Origin: Candidatus Solincola quzhuomuensis
GTDB taxonomy: Bacteria > Actinomycetota > Geothermincolia > Geothermincolales > RBG-13-55-18
Direction of reading: 5' to 3'
Length of the DNA: 53,728 nucleotides
NCBI GenBank assembly: GCA_015711855.1
Contig: JACVJF010000008.1
Coordinates: 1-53,728, forward strand
Both the position numbers and the translations under genes were made by a program. Below the pieces are notes generated by a model. That model was not told the origin of the DNA, made no database searches, and saw nothing but the letters and a program-made list of their open reading frames with translations. This document shows, piece by piece, positions 30,315 to 41,011 of the stretch; the first letter of the stretch is position 1; the number at the start of each line of letters is the position of its first letter.

Positions 30315-31067
30315 TTGAAGCGGAACTTTCGTTACCGGGAGAGAAAGTTCCTGGCGGAAGGCATGCAGGCGGTGGCGGAATCGCTTTCCTCACCCCATCC
30401 TCCTGAATGCATCATATGTGACCAGAAAGGACTCCGGGCTCTGGAGGCATTTGCCGACGTGCTTCGCCTCCGTTCCATTCCTTGTTTCCAGGCCGCCCCC
30501 CAGGTGCTGCAGATGCTCACCTCCACCGTGACGCCACAGGGAATAGTAGCCGTCTGCCCCATGCTGCACCTGTCCTTGAAAGAGCTGCTGGCTCTACAAC
30601 CGGAAGTGGTCCTGGTGGCCAACAGGGTTCGAGATCCGGGTAATCTGGGTAACATGGTGCGCATAGCGGACGCTTCCGGAGCCGGAGGCATGGTGGTATG
30701 CGCGGAAAGCGCCGACCTCTACAACCCCAAGACGGTGCGCAGCACCGCCGGCTCCATATTCCATCTGCCTTTGGTCGTCGGAGAAGAGGCGGCCTCCGCC
30801 ATGGAGGCTCTCCGAGGAGCGGGATATAAGATCTACGCTTCCGACGCCCGGGAGGGGGATATCCTATGGGAGGTGAGGTGGCCGGAACGGATAGCTTTGG
30901 TCATGGGCAACGAGGCCTGGGGGATCCCCGAGGGTGAGGAGATGATGGCGGATTCCCGGGTAAGAATCCCCCTCTCCGGAAAGGCGGAATCCCTCAACGT
31001 GGCTGTGGCTGCGGCGGTTATCCTTTTCGAGATATTGAGGAAGAGGAAGAAAGGGTTTTATGGATGA
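30315..31067 (+). CDS. TrmH/SpoU family rRNA (RlmB-like) 2'-O-methyltransferase; true 5' end probably upstream
   Basis: RVRDPGNLGNMVRIADASGAGGMVV, RSTAGSIFHLP, LVMGNEAWGI, IPLSGKAESLNVAVAAAVILFE; conserved-looking ESPKNERIKRYRRLLKR precedes the listed start in frame. Confidence 0.93.
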   Translation: MKRNFRYRERKFLAEGMQAVAESLSSPHPPECIICDQKGLRALEAFADVLRLRSIPCFQAAPQVLQMLTSTVTPQGIVAVCPMLHLSLKELLALQPEVVLVANRVRDPGNLGNMVRIADASGAGGMVVCAESADLYNPKTVRSTAGSIFHLPLVVGEEAASAMEALRGAGYKIYASDAREGDILWEVRWPERIALVMGNEAWGIPEGEEMMADSRVRIPLSGKAESLNVAVAAAVILFEILRKRKKGFYG

Positions 31068-31154
31068 TGGAATTCGGTGAGATGACTTCTCCGCGTTGGA
31101 AGTAAAAACGGTAAAGCGACTAAAGGGGTAGCGTGCCGATGACCGCGAAAGGAG

Positions 31155-32237
31155 ATGATGCGCCGGATGATACCGGATGAATTGGCCCGAGAGATGGAGT
31201 CTCATCCCGCGGTGGGACCCGTCTTCAAAAGACTGCTCTTGGAGCTGGAGAGGGCGGATGACGCCCGGTCCCTGGAGCGGGTCCGGATAGATTACCTGGG
31301 AAGAAAGGGAGCGATCAACGCGCTGCTTCAAGACATAAGGAACCTGCCAGCAGAGGAGAGGCGCGAGGTGGGCAGGCTGCTCAACCTTTTGAAAAGCCGT
31401 CTGGAGCAGGAGCTGGAGATCAGGCTGGAGAGGATCAGGGAGCGGGAGCTCGAGGAATCCCTCCGCCTACAGAAACTGGACGTTACCCTTCCTGGTAGGC
31501 ATATCCCTTACGGAACGCGGCATCTTATATCCACCATAATTGAACAGATAGAGGACATATTCTTGGGTCTCGGATACCGGGTGGTGGAAGGCCCGGAGGT
31601 GGAACTCGATTACTACAATTTCGAGGCCCTGAACACGCCGGAATGGCATCCTTCCAAGTCACTCCAGGACACCTTTTACGTGGAGGTTCCCGGCGGTAAT
31701 TACCGGGACGTGCTCCTAAGGACCCATACCTCCCCCGTCCAGGTGAGGGTCATGGAGTCCACGCCACCGCCGCTCTACGTGATCGCCCCGGGCAAGGCCT
31801 ACCGGCACGACGTTCCGGACGCCACCCATTCTCCTATTTTCCACCAGGTAGAGGGGCTGGTGGTGGACGAGGACATATCGCTGGGAGACCTTAAGGGCAC
31901 CTTGGAGAACTTCGCCAGGAGGATGTTCGGAGAGGACCGCCGCGTACGTTTTCGTCCGCATTTCTTCCCCTTCACCGAGCCCAGCGCGGAGGTCGATGTC
32001 TCTTGCAACATGTGCGGGGGCGACGGTTGCCGAGTGTGTAAGTGGACTGGATGGCTGGAGATCCTTGGTGCGGGCATGGTCGACCCCAACGTCTTTTCCT
32101 ACGTGGGCTACGATCCCGAGAGATGGAGCGGTTTCGCCTTCGGCATGGGGGTGGAGCGCATCGCCCTCCTGAAGTACGGGGTTCCCGATATACGCTATTT
32201 CTACGACAACGACCTTCGACTCTTACGTCAGTTTTAG
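31155..32237 (+). CDS. pheS: Phenylalanine--tRNA ligase alpha subunit
   Basis: RHLISTIIEQIEDIFLGLGYRVVEGPEVE, FHQVEGLVVDE, GMGVERIALLKYGV. Confidence 0.97.
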   Translation: MMRRMIPDELAREMESHPAVGPVFKRLLLELERADDARSLERVRIDYLGRKGAINALLQDIRNLPAEERREVGRLLNLLKSRLEQELEIRLERIRERELEESLRLQKLDVTLPGRHIPYGTRHLISTIIEQIEDIFLGLGYRVVEGPEVELDYYNFEALNTPEWHPSKSLQDTFYVEVPGGNYRDVLLRTHTSPVQVRVMESTPPPLYVIAPGKAYRHDVPDATHSPIFHQVEGLVVDEDISLGDLKGTLENFARRMFGEDRRVRFRPHFFPFTEPSAEVDVSCNMCGGDGCRVCKWTGWLEILGAGMVDPNVFSYVGYDPERWSGFAFGMGVERIALLKYGVPDIRYFYDNDLRLLRQF

Positions 32238-32250
32238 GGGGTAGTTAAGA

Positions 32251-34653
32251 ATGCGCGTTTCCCTGCAATGGCTATCCGATTACGTGGACCTGGTGGTCGA
32301 TGCGGAAGAGCTGGCGGATCGTCTTACCAATGCGGGAACTTCCGTGGAATCCGTGGAGAGGGTGACCGGAGGCTGGGATGGCTGCGTTGTGGGTAGGGTC
32401 CTGGAGGTTTTTCCTCATCCCCGGGCGGACCGGCTCAGCGTGTGCCGCGTGGACGTGGGCGGGGAGGTCAAGGAGATCGTGTGCGGTGCGCCGAACGTGC
32501 GAGCGGGCATGCTTTCGCCGGTAGCCCTTCCGGGGGCGCGGATCGCGGACGGTAAGTTGGTTGGGGAGGCGGAGATAAGAGGGGTGCGTTCTTGGGGTAT
32601 GCTGCTTTCGGAAAAAGAATTGGGCATCTCGGACGACGCCGAGGGGGTCATGGTTTTGGAGGAGGGGATGGAGCCCGGCACCGATCTCCACTTGGCCCTC
32701 GGACTGGAGGACACCGTGTTGATCCTGGAAATAACCCCCAACCGTCCCGACTGCCTAAGCATGCTGGGTATAGCCAGGGAGGTGGCCGCGCTCACCGGGC
32801 AAGCGCTGCGTCGGCCTCGCATTCAGGTCTACGAGGAAGGACCTCCGGCGGAGGAGGAGGTCCGGGTGGAGATCCTGGACGAGGAGAAGTGCTCGCGCTA
32901 CGTAGCCCGTCTCATAGATGAAGTTAAAGTAGGCCCCTCCCCCTGGTGGATGAGAAAGCGGTTGCGGGCGGCCGGCATAAGGCCCATCAGCAACGTGGTG
33001 GACGTGACCAACTACGTTATGCTGGAGATGGGCCAACCCCTGCACGCCTTCGACTATCACCTCCTTAAGGAAGGTCACATAATCGTGCGCCGCGCCGAAC
33101 CCGGAGACCGTCTGGTCACGCTGGACGGGGTGAAGAGGGACCTGCATCCCGAGGACCTTCTCATCTGCGACCCCGGCGGTCCGGTAGCTTTGGCGGGAGT
33201 GATGGGGGGCGAGCTCAGCGAGGTCAGTTCGAGGACCTCTAAGGTCCTCTTGGAGTCGGCTCATTTCGAACCGTCCGGCATCATGCGCACCTCCAGGAGG
33301 CACGATCTGTCCTCGGAAGCGTCTTACCGTTTCGAGAGGGGCGTGGACCCCGACGGATGCCTTCCTGCCGCGGATCGCGCCGCCGGACTCATAGCCGAGT
33401 TGGCCGGCGGCAAAGTAAGGCCAGGAGCGGTGGACGTGAGGGCACGCAGCGTGGCGCCGCGTCGCCTGGAGTTGCGCGTGGAAAGGGCGGGGAGGCTCAT
33501 TGGTATAACCCTGAACAAGGAAGAAGCTTCCCGCATCCTGGAGTCCCTAGAACTGAAGGTGGTTGGGATTTCCGAAGATAGACTACGAGTGGAGGTCCCT
33601 ACCTTCCGACCGGATCTGGAGAGGGAGATCGATCTGGTGGAGGAGTTGGCCAGGATTTACGGATACCAGCGTATCCCGGCGACCCTCCCTCGGACCTCAC
33701 ACAACGTGGGCTTCCTGACCCGCGAGCAGAGGCTCAGGAGGGAAATAGCTAGGGTCATGGCGGGTTGCGGCCTGCACGAGGCCATAACGGTATCCTTCGT
33801 CCCCGGTTGGTGGCTGGAGGTCCTGGACCCGGAGAGACGTCATCTACCCCCCCAGCCCCTTCGCCTGCGTAACCCCTTGAGCGAGGAGGCCTCCATGCTA
33901 CGTCCCAGTCTCCTACCGGGACTCCTGGAAGCGGTCCGGTTCAACCTGAACCGAAGACTCGTGGACGTCCATCTCTTCGAGATGGGGAGGGTGTTTCTGC
34001 CTTTGGAGGGAAGGAAACTCCCCCAGGAACCCCTGCGTCTGGGAGCAGTGCTCACCGGCAGGTGGCTCCCCAAGCCATGGGATGGCGAGGCGCAGGACTG
34101 CGATTTCTACACCATGAAGGGTATCCTGGAGGTCCTTATGCGGACCCTTCACGTGGAGGACTGGGAGCTGGAAAGCGGGGAGGGTCCGCCCTTCTTGCAC
34201 CCCATGAGGAGAGGCACGGTGATGCTGGAGGGGAAGGAAGCGGGCTATATGGGAACCCTTCATCCCCGCGTGGCTGAGAACCTGGATATACCCGGTGCGG
34301 AAGTGATGGAGGTGGAGGTAGCCGCCCTCGTGGAGGCGGCCAAGGACCTACCTCCCTTCAAGGAGATACCCCGTTTCCCCTCCGTGCAGGTGGACCTAGC
34401 TTTGGTGGTCGACGAGGAAGTGCCGGCCGCGGAGGTGGAGAGGGTTATCCGCAGCGCAGGGGGTGATCTCTTGAGGGAGGTTCGCCTCTTCGACCTGTAT
34501 CGCGGGGCCCAGATAGGGAAAGGCGAAAAGAGCCTGGCTTACAGCCTGGTCTTCTATTCCCTGGAGCGCACCCTCCGTGAGGATGAGGTCAGGGAAATAG
34601 TGGAAGGCGTGGTGGGGGCTCTGGCCGCCGAACTGGGAGCCCGTTTGCGCTAA
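32251..34653 (+). CDS. pheT: Phenylalanine--tRNA ligase beta subunit
   Basis: tRNA-binding domain, B3/B4, B5, FDX-ACB domains; follows pheS. Confidence 0.97.
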   Translation: MRVSLQWLSDYVDLVVDAEELADRLTNAGTSVESVERVTGGWDGCVVGRVLEVFPHPRADRLSVCRVDVGGEVKEIVCGAPNVRAGMLSPVALPGARIADGKLVGEAEIRGVRSWGMLLSEKELGISDDAEGVMVLEEGMEPGTDLHLALGLEDTVLILEITPNRPDCLSMLGIAREVAALTGQALRRPRIQVYEEGPPAEEEVRVEILDEEKCSRYVARLIDEVKVGPSPWWMRKRLRAAGIRPISNVVDVTNYVMLEMGQPLHAFDYHLLKEGHIIVRRAEPGDRLVTLDGVKRDLHPEDLLICDPGGPVALAGVMGGELSEVSSRTSKVLLESAHFEPSGIMRTSRRHDLSSEASYRFERGVDPDGCLPAADRAAGLIAELAGGKVRPGAVDVRARSVAPRRLELRVERAGRLIGITLNKEEASRILESLELKVVGISEDRLRVEVPTFRPDLEREIDLVEELARIYGYQRIPATLPRTSHNVGFLTREQRLRREIARVMAGCGLHEAITVSFVPGWWLEVLDPERRHLPPQPLRLRNPLSEEASMLRPSLLPGLLEAVRFNLNRRLVDVHLFEMGRVFLPLEGRKLPQEPLRLGAVLTGRWLPKPWDGEAQDCDFYTMKGILEVLMRTLHVEDWELESGEGPPFLHPMRRGTVMLEGKEAGYMGTLHPRVAENLDIPGAEVMEVEVAALVEAAKDLPPFKEIPRFPSVQVDLALVVDEEVPAAEVERVIRSAGGDLLREVRLFDLYRGAQIGKGEKSLAYSLVFYSLERTLREDEVREIVEGVVGALAAELGARLR

Positions 34654-34913
34654 AAGGCCCGGTTGAATTTGCGCATAATGCGCGACTTGCGGTTGGCGGC
34701 ATTGTTCTTATGGATGATGCCGTCCCCAGCCGCCTTGTCCAGGGCCTTGACCGCCTTCTTCAGATATACCTCGCTCTCCTCGCGGTCTCCACGCTGCAAA
34801 GCGGCCTCGAACTTGCGGATGTAGGTCTTAATCTCCGACTTGCGCGACCTGTTGCGCAAGCGCCTCTTGGCCGCTTGGCGCATGCGCTTCTCTTGCTGCC
34901 TGATGTTGGGCAA
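34650..34913 (-). CDS. rpsT: 30S ribosomal protein S20 (TTG start)
   Basis: MPNIRQQEKRMRQAAKRRLRNRSRKSEIKTYIRKFEAALQ...KAAGDGIIHKNNAANRKSRIMRKFNRAF; minus-strand SD AAGGAGGA before TTG. Confidence 0.96.
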   Translation of the reverse strand: MPNIRQQEKRMRQAAKRRLRNRSRKSEIKTYIRKFEAALQRGDREESEVYLKKAVKALDKAAGDGIIHKNNAANRKSRIMRKFNRAF

Positions 34914-34941
34914 AGAGTCCTCCTTTCCTCAAACAGCGCTC

Positions 34942-34970
34942 ATTTTAGCACAACCTTCCGGAAGGGTAAA
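34942..34970 (-). promoter_or_regulatory. Putative rpsT promoter (TTTACC-N17-TAAAAT) with a palindrome in the spacer
   Basis: Minus strand: TTTACC (34970-34965), 17-bp spacer, TAAAAT (34947-34942); CCTTCCGGAAGG at 34954-34965. Confidence 0.6.
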
Positions 34971-35086
34971 ATTCATCATCCCCGCGCGCAGGGTTTTACC
35001 GTCCAAAGCTCTAACGGCCTCTCCGCGATCTCCTCCCTACTTCGGAAGATGATCCTAAGAGCGGAGAAGAATTAGCTTCGCCGGCT

Positions 35087-35094
35087 GATATAAT
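35087..35094 (+). promoter_or_regulatory. Extended -10 promoter element of lepA (TGATATAAT)
   Basis: cTGaTATAATag, TATAAT 35089-35094, about 17 nt before lepA ATG. Confidence 0.5.
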
Positions 35095-35110
35095 AGCCTC
35101 GGTGTAAGAG

Positions 35111-36925
35111 ATGGAACGGGAAAGAATCAGGAACTTCTGCATCATCGCCCACATCGATCACGGGAAATCCACCCTGGCGGACAGGTTCCTGGAGATAACC
35201 GAGACCGTTCCCAGGCAGAAGATGGCCGACCAGTACCTCGACCGCATGGAGCTGGAAAGGGAACGGGGGATCACCATAAAGGCCCAGGCGGTGCGGATGC
35301 GCTATACCTTGGACCCGGATGGGGAGTACCGCCTGAACCTCATCGACACCCCGGGGCATGTCGATTTCTCCTACGAGGTTTCCCGCAGCCTGGCCGCCTG
35401 CGAGGGAGCCATACTGCTCGTGGACGCCGCCCAGGGCGTGGAAGCCCAGACGGTGGGCAATGCCTACCTAGCCGTGGAGGCCGGCCTGACCATCATACCC
35501 GTGGTGAACAAGATAGACCTTCCGGTCGCGGATCCGGAGGGGACGGCTATGGAGGTGGCCGACCTCCTGGGCATCGACCCCGGGGAGGTGATGCGGATAT
35601 CGGCCAAGACTGGGGAGGGGGTGGAGGAACTTCTACGGACGGTGATCCGGAGAGTGCCACCTCCCGCCGGCGATGCGGGACGACCTCTGCGGGCCCTGGT
35701 CTTCGATTCCGCTTATGACACCTATAGGGGAGTGGTAGCTTTTCTGCGGGTCGTGGAGGGACGGGTGACGCGGGGAGCCAAGGTGTCATTTATGGCCACG
35801 GGAACGAAGGCCGAGGTTGACGAGGTGGGTTATTTCTCCCCGGAAATGACTTCCTGCCCGGAGCTGGGAACGGGCGACGTGGGGTACATCATCACCGGCG
35901 TTAAGGATGTAGGTCTTATAAAGGTTGGCGATACGGTGACCGAGAGGGAGCGTCCGGCCGCCGAACCGCTGCCAGGATATCGGGAGCCCAAACCCATGGT
36001 CTTCGCCGGAATCTATCCGGTGGATTCCGACGATTTCCAGGAACTGGAGGACGCCCTGGGGAAGCTCAAGCTCAACGACGCCGCGCTAACCTATACCCGG
36101 GAGAGCTCCCGAGCCTTGGGATTCGGTTTCCGATGCGGTTTCTTGGGGCTCCTGCATATGGAGATAGTCCAGGAACGACTGGAGCGGGAATACGGTCTTG
36201 ACCTCGTGGTCACCGCCCCCAACGTGGTCTACGAGGTGGTCAAGCGGAATGGAGAGGTCGTCTACGTGCACAACCCCTCCGATCTTCCGGATCTGTCCGC
36301 AGTACGGGAAATAAGGGAGCCCTACGTGCAGGCGACCATCCTCTCTCCCCCGGATTACGTGGGGGCGGTCCTGGAACTGGTGAAGGAGAGAAGGGGCGTT
36401 TACCAAGATATGTCTTACCTTTCCAGTAGGCGGGTGGAGCTGCGTTGCCGGCTACCCCTGGCGGAGATGGTGGTCGATTTCTACGACCAGCTTAAGTCCA
36501 GAAGCCGAGGTTACGCCTCCCTGGATTACGAGCACATCGGGTTTCTCCCGGGAGACCTGGTCAAGCTGGACGTCCTCATAAACGGGGAACCGGTGGATGC
36601 CCTGTCCTCCATCGTGGAGAGGAGCCGTGCTCATGAATACGGTAAGCGGATAACCCGTAGGTTACGGGAGCTCATTCCCCGCCAGCTCTTCGACGTGCCC
36701 ATACAGGCAGCGGTGGGCAGCAGGGTTGTGGCGCGAGAGACCATAAAAGCCCGTCGCAAGGACGTCCTGGCGAAATGCTACGGAGGGGACGTGACGCGGA
36801 AGAAGAAATTGTTGGAAAGGCAGAAAGAGGGCAAAAAGCGAATGAAGATGGTGGGAAAGGTGGAGATCCCTCAAGAGGCCTTCATCTCCGCCCTCAGAAT
36901 GAGCCGGGAGGAAAGGGCGAGATGA
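35111..36925 (+). CDS. lepA: Elongation factor 4 (LepA)
   Basis: [40 protein letters not shown]; 604 aa. Confidence 0.98.
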   Translation: MERERIRNFCIIAHIDHGKSTLADRFLEITETVPRQKMADQYLDRMELERERGITIKAQAVRMRYTLDPDGEYRLNLIDTPGHVDFSYEVSRSLAACEGAILLVDAAQGVEAQTVGNAYLAVEAGLTIIPVVNKIDLPVADPEGTAMEVADLLGIDPGEVMRISAKTGEGVEELLRTVIRRVPPPAGDAGRPLRALVFDSAYDTYRGVVAFLRVVEGRVTRGAKVSFMATGTKAEVDEVGYFSPEMTSCPELGTGDVGYIITGVKDVGLIKVGDTVTERERPAAEPLPGYREPKPMVFAGIYPVDSDDFQELEDALGKLKLNDAALTYTRESSRALGFGFRCGFLGLLHMEIVQERLEREYGLDLVVTAPNVVYEVVKRNGEVVYVHNPSDLPDLSAVREIREPYVQATILSPPDYVGAVLELVKERRGVYQDMSYLSSRRVELRCRLPLAEMVVDFYDQLKSRSRGYASLDYEHIGFLPGDLVKLDVLINGEPVDALSSIVERSRAHEYGKRITRRLRELIPRQLFDVPIQAAVGSRVVARETIKARRKDVLAKCYGGDVTRKKKLLERQKEGKKRMKMVGKVEIPQEAFISALRMSREERAR

Positions 36926-38025
36926 GGCTCTACCTCCACTGGCCCTTTTGTGTCCGGCGCTGCCACTACTGCGATTTCACCAGCCGCGTTGCGGGCGTGA
37001 ATACGTGGCGAGCATATGCCTCTGCACTGCGGAAGGAGCTGGAGATGTGGTCCGGCATCCTTCCCCGGAACCGGGAACTGCGCTCCGTCTATATGGGAGG
37101 CGGGACCCCCTCCACCATGTCCGGGTCTGAGGTTTCCGGGCTCCTGCAATTGACACGCCGCCTCTTCGGGTGGAAACCGGAAGTGGAGATAAGCGTGGAG
37201 GTAAACCCGGCCTCTTGGGGAAGGTCCGATTACGCGGACGCCCGCCGGGGCGGGGTGAACCGGGTGAGCATCGGGGCTCAGGCCATGGACGATCGCGTCC
37301 TTTTTCTTTTGGGAAGGGCACACGATGCGCATGCGGTTTCCCGGGCGGTGAGCTATGCCCGAAGCGCGGGAATCCCCTCGGTTTCCCTGGACCTGCTTTA
37401 TGCGTTACCCCGGGAATGGGGAGCGGTGTTCCCCGAAACCCTGCAGAGGGCCTTGGATCTGGAGCCCCATCATATCAGTCTATACGCCCTGACCCTTTCC
37501 AGGGCCACAAGGTTGGGCAGGATGGCCGAAAACGGCCTTATAAACCTGCCCGGGGAGGACGAAGTCGCCGACGAATACCTGGAGGCCCGGGAGATGCTGT
37601 TGTCCGCGGGATACCTGCAGTACGAGATATCCAATTTTTCCCTTCCCGGCCATGAATGCCGGCACAATCTGGCCTACTGGAGAAGGGAGGATTATCTGGG
37701 AGTGGGGGCGGGAGCCCATTCTTTCCTGATGGGACACCGTTTCCGCAACCCGGACAGCGTTCTGGAGTATTGCCGGACGCTGCATTCCGGGGGGCTGCCT
37801 CTCCAGGACCTTACGCCCATAGATGCGCAGGAGGCGCATTGGGAGAGGATAATGCTGGGCTTGAGGATGAGTAGGGGGATACCGGAAAGGCTTCTAGCCG
37901 GGGAGGAGGCACTCGACCTTATGGTGGTTCACGGTCTCATGGAGCGGAGGTCCGGACGGGTCAGGCTGACCGAACGCGGCATGCTCCTTTCCAATGCCGT
38001 GCTGGTCTCTCTTCTGGACGCTTGA
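36922..38025 (+). CDS. hemW: Radical SAM heme chaperone HemW (HemN-like)
   Basis: [23 protein letters not shown] (CX3CX2C), [14 protein letters not shown] overlap with lepA. Confidence 0.94.
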   Translation: MRLYLHWPFCVRRCHYCDFTSRVAGVNTWRAYASALRKELEMWSGILPRNRELRSVYMGGGTPSTMSGSEVSGLLQLTRRLFGWKPEVEISVEVNPASWGRSDYADARRGGVNRVSIGAQAMDDRVLFLLGRAHDAHAVSRAVSYARSAGIPSVSLDLLYALPREWGAVFPETLQRALDLEPHHISLYALTLSRATRLGRMAENGLINLPGEDEVADEYLEAREMLLSAGYLQYEISNFSLPGHECRHNLAYWRREDYLGVGAGAHSFLMGHRFRNPDSVLEYCRTLHSGGLPLQDLTPIDAQEAHWERIMLGLRMSRGIPERLLAGEEALDLMVVHGLMERRSGRVRLTERGMLLSNAVLVSLLDA

Positions 38026-38060
38026 CGCTCGTTCCCTGCAGCGGGTAACCTAATAATTAG

Positions 38061-38087
38061 GTAGCACTCTAAGGAGGAGAGTGCTAA
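38061..38087 (+). promoter_or_regulatory. CIRCE element (HrcA operator)
   Basis: GTAGCACTC-TAAGGAGGA-GAGTGCTAA versus consensus TTAGCACTC-N9-GAGTGCTAA. Confidence 0.95.
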
Positions 38088-39115
38088 TGTTGGACAAGAG
38101 ACAACAGAAGATCCTAAGGGCGGTCGTATATAAGTACATAATGACCGGAGTCCCGGTGGGCTCTAAATCGCTGGCGGAAAGCCTCAACTTGGGTATAAGC
38201 CCGGCCACCATCCGCAACGAGCTCAGCAAGCTGGAAGGGATGGGATATCTTTACCAGCCTCATGTATCCGCCGGCAGGGTGCCCACCCCTTTGGGGTACC
38301 GTTTTTACGTGGACAGCCTCATCGGGAGGACGCGCCTCCGCGAGGAGGAAAAGGAGGCCATCCTAACCCTTTTCTCCAATAAGGCCAAAGAGCTCGAGGA
38401 CCTCCTCCAGGAAACGAGCAACTTGCTCTCCCGCCTCACCAGCACGGCGGCCATAATCATAGCGCCCAGCCTACGGCGCAACCTTATCAAACACATAGAC
38501 CTGGTGAAGCTGAGCACGGACATGATCCTATTGGTCATCATCACCGATACCGGGAGGGTGGAGAAGAAAGTAATCGAGCTTCGGGAGGGAGAGCTCGACG
38601 TAGACTTGGATACCGTACAGTCCTTCCTCAACCGTAAGCTGCACGCCAAGGGCTACGACGCCCTCCGGGATTTCGATCCCCAAAAGGGGTTGCGGGATCA
38701 GAAAGCCTCCTCGTTGGCCGTCCGGGTGGTGGACGTTATCCGCGAGATACTCACCCGGGAAGAATACGAGAAGGTCTACGTAGGCGGGACCTTAAACCTC
38801 CTTCGCTACCTCGACGAAGAGGGCAGGGCCCGCATTGAGAACCTCCTCCGCCATTTCGAGGAGCAGTACTTCCTCCTCAATCTCCTCAGCGAGGTCATCC
38901 GGGCGAAGGAACTGACCGTACGCATAGGGGACGAGAACGTCTTCCAGGACCTGCGGCATTTCAGCCTGGTGGCCACCCCTTACGCCGTGGGCGAGGAGAC
39001 CATGGGAACGGTGAGCGTGCTGGGGCCCACGAGGATGGATTACGCCAGGGTGATCCCCACCGTGGACTTCATAGCCAAATCGCTCAGCCAGACCCTCGGG
39101 CTGCTGAGGGGATAA
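38087..39115 (+). CDS. hrcA: Heat-inducible transcription repressor HrcA
   Basis: MLDKRQQKILRAVVYKYIMTGVPVGSKSLAE...SPATIRNELSKLEGMGYLYQPHVSAGRVPTPLGYRFYVD. Confidence 0.97.
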   Translation: MLDKRQQKILRAVVYKYIMTGVPVGSKSLAESLNLGISPATIRNELSKLEGMGYLYQPHVSAGRVPTPLGYRFYVDSLIGRTRLREEEKEAILTLFSNKAKELEDLLQETSNLLSRLTSTAAIIIAPSLRRNLIKHIDLVKLSTDMILLVIITDTGRVEKKVIELREGELDVDLDTVQSFLNRKLHAKGYDALRDFDPQKGLRDQKASSLAVRVVDVIREILTREEYEKVYVGGTLNLLRYLDEEGRARIENLLRHFEEQYFLLNLLSEVIRAKELTVRIGDENVFQDLRHFSLVATPYAVGEETMGTVSVLGPTRMDYARVIPTVDFIAKSLSQTLGLLRG

Positions 39116-39135
39116 GGGGGTGAGCCCGGGAGAGT

Positions 39136-40245
39136 ATGAAGGACTATTATGCCGTGCTGGGCGTACCGCGTCATGCCGGGCAAGAGGAGATAAAGAAGGC
39201 CTATCGGCAGCTCGCTCGCCGCTACCATCCCGATGTGAACAAGGGCGATCGTGAGGCGGCTGAGCGCTTCAAGGAAATAAACGAGGCCTACGAGATCTTA
39301 AGCGACCCCGAGAAGAGGAGAAGGTACGACCTCTACGGCGAGGGGGCCATAACGACTTCGGTCTTCGACCGCGGGTTCCAAGGATTCGGAGATCCCTTGG
39401 GGGACATATTCGACCTCTTCTTTGGTCGCCGCCAGGCAAGAACCGCACGTATGCCCCGCCGGGGAAGCGACCTGATGGCCGTGGTGGAGATCGACCTGGA
39501 GGAGGCATATGCCGGGGCGAGGCGTACTGTCGAGATTCCCCGCCACGAGAGCTGCGCGGATTGCGGTGGTACCGGCTTGGAGAGCGGTTACAACCTAGAC
39601 CTCTGTCCTGATTGCGGCGGGGAGGGGAGGATAACCCGCACCAGAAGGAGTGCCTTCGGAACCTTCACGTCCTCCACCACTTGCCGCCGTTGCGGGGGCG
39701 TCGGCGAGATAAACACCCATCCGTGTTCGGGATGCGACGGCCGGGGTATCGTAGAGATAAAGGAAAGCGTAGAGGTGGACATTCCTCCGGGGATAGAGGA
39801 CGGGGACCGCCTTCGTCTGCCCGGCAAAGGGGAGGCGGGTGCTTTGGGAGGCCCCCCGGGTGATCTATACGTGGAGGTCCGGGTCGCGGAGCACGAATAC
39901 TTCCAGCGGGAGGGGGAGGACCTCCGGGCGATGGTGGAGGTGAGCATGGTGGAGGCCGCCCTGGGAACGGAGGTGGAGATCCCTACCCTCAACGGGACGG
40001 AGAGGCTGACCATTCCGGCAGGTAGCCAGCCGGGTCAGGTGTTCCGACTGCGGGGAAAGGGTATGCCTCGCCTTAATTCCCGGGGAAAGGGCGACCTTTA
40101 CCTGGTGCTCGACGTGCAGGTACCCGACGACCTGACCGCGGAGCAGAGGAGGCTTCTGGAAGAGTTTCAACGATTGGAAGCCCATAAGAACCGCGAGCGG
40201 GGATGGATGGCCCGCTTGAAGAAAGCCGTGAGGCCCACGACTTGA
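39136..40245 (+). CDS. dnaJ: Chaperone protein DnaJ
   Basis: J-domain [35 protein letters not shown]; CxxCxGxG zinc-finger repeats. Confidence 0.97.
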   Translation: MKDYYAVLGVPRHAGQEEIKKAYRQLARRYHPDVNKGDREAAERFKEINEAYEILSDPEKRRRYDLYGEGAITTSVFDRGFQGFGDPLGDIFDLFFGRRQARTARMPRRGSDLMAVVEIDLEEAYAGARRTVEIPRHESCADCGGTGLESGYNLDLCPDCGGEGRITRTRRSAFGTFTSSTTCRRCGGVGEINTHPCSGCDGRGIVEIKESVEVDIPPGIEDGDRLRLPGKGEAGALGGPPGDLYVEVRVAEHEYFQREGEDLRAMVEVSMVEAALGTEVEIPTLNGTERLTIPAGSQPGQVFRLRGKGMPRLNSRGKGDLYLVLDVQVPDDLTAEQRRLLEEFQRLEAHKNRERGWMARLKKAVRPTT

Positions 40246-40964
40246 CGACCGCCAGATTTTTCCTGGAAAACCTGGACCCCCTATGTGGGCGGTTGGCCCT
40301 GGAAAAGGAGGAACACCACCACGCCAGCAAGGTGCTGCGACTGCGCCCCGGGGAAGAGGTCCTGGTGCTTGACGGAAAGGGGACGATATACCCGTCAGTG
40401 GTATCGTCCGTGGAATCCCGCCGCACCTGGTTGGAAATCCTCGGGAGCTACCACGAGGAGGAGGAGCTGCCGCGCCTCGTCCTTTATCAGGCCCTCTTGC
40501 CGTCGTCGAGGATGGAGGAAGCCATAAGGAGATGCGTGGAACTGGGCGTGAGCGAGGTGATACCCTTCCGATGTCGGCGTTCGCTGGGAAAGGATGCGGC
40601 AGGGCGGAGGGAAAGATGGCAACGTGTGGCCAGGGATTCCGCACGCGTGGCCGGAAGGTCATACCTGCCCCGTATAGGAGAGGTCTTGGAATGGCCGGAT
40701 CTGTTGCGCGAGGTAAGGGACAGGAAGGCAATACTTTTGGCCGACGAGCGAGGGGGGCTGAAGCCTTCACAGTCGATAGGAGAGGACCGTCCTCCGGAGA
40801 TCGCCCTATTGACTGGTCCGGCAGGCGGTTTCGAGGACGAGGAGAGGAGAGCGCTGCTTTCGGCGGGGGCGGTTTCCGTGACCTTGGGAAAGCTCAACCT
40901 GAGGGCGGAGTCGGCGGGAGCGGTCCTTTTGGCGGTCGTGAAGGCTCACCTGGGGTTAATGTGA
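40242..40964 (+). CDS. rsmE: 16S rRNA (uracil1498-N3)-methyltransferase
   Basis: [54 protein letters not shown] overlap with dnaJ stop. Confidence 0.94.
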   Translation: MTTARFFLENLDPLCGRLALEKEEHHHASKVLRLRPGEEVLVLDGKGTIYPSVVSSVESRRTWLEILGSYHEEEELPRLVLYQALLPSSRMEEAIRRCVELGVSEVIPFRCRRSLGKDAAGRRERWQRVARDSARVAGRSYLPRIGEVLEWPDLLREVRDRKAILLADERGGLKPSQSIGEDRPPEIALLTGPAGGFEDEERRALLSAGAVSVTLGKLNLRAESAGAVLLAVVKAHLGLM

Positions 40965-41011
40965 AGATGGGGATGGCGATGCAGGCGGAGGAGTACCAGG
41001 GGTAGGAAAAC

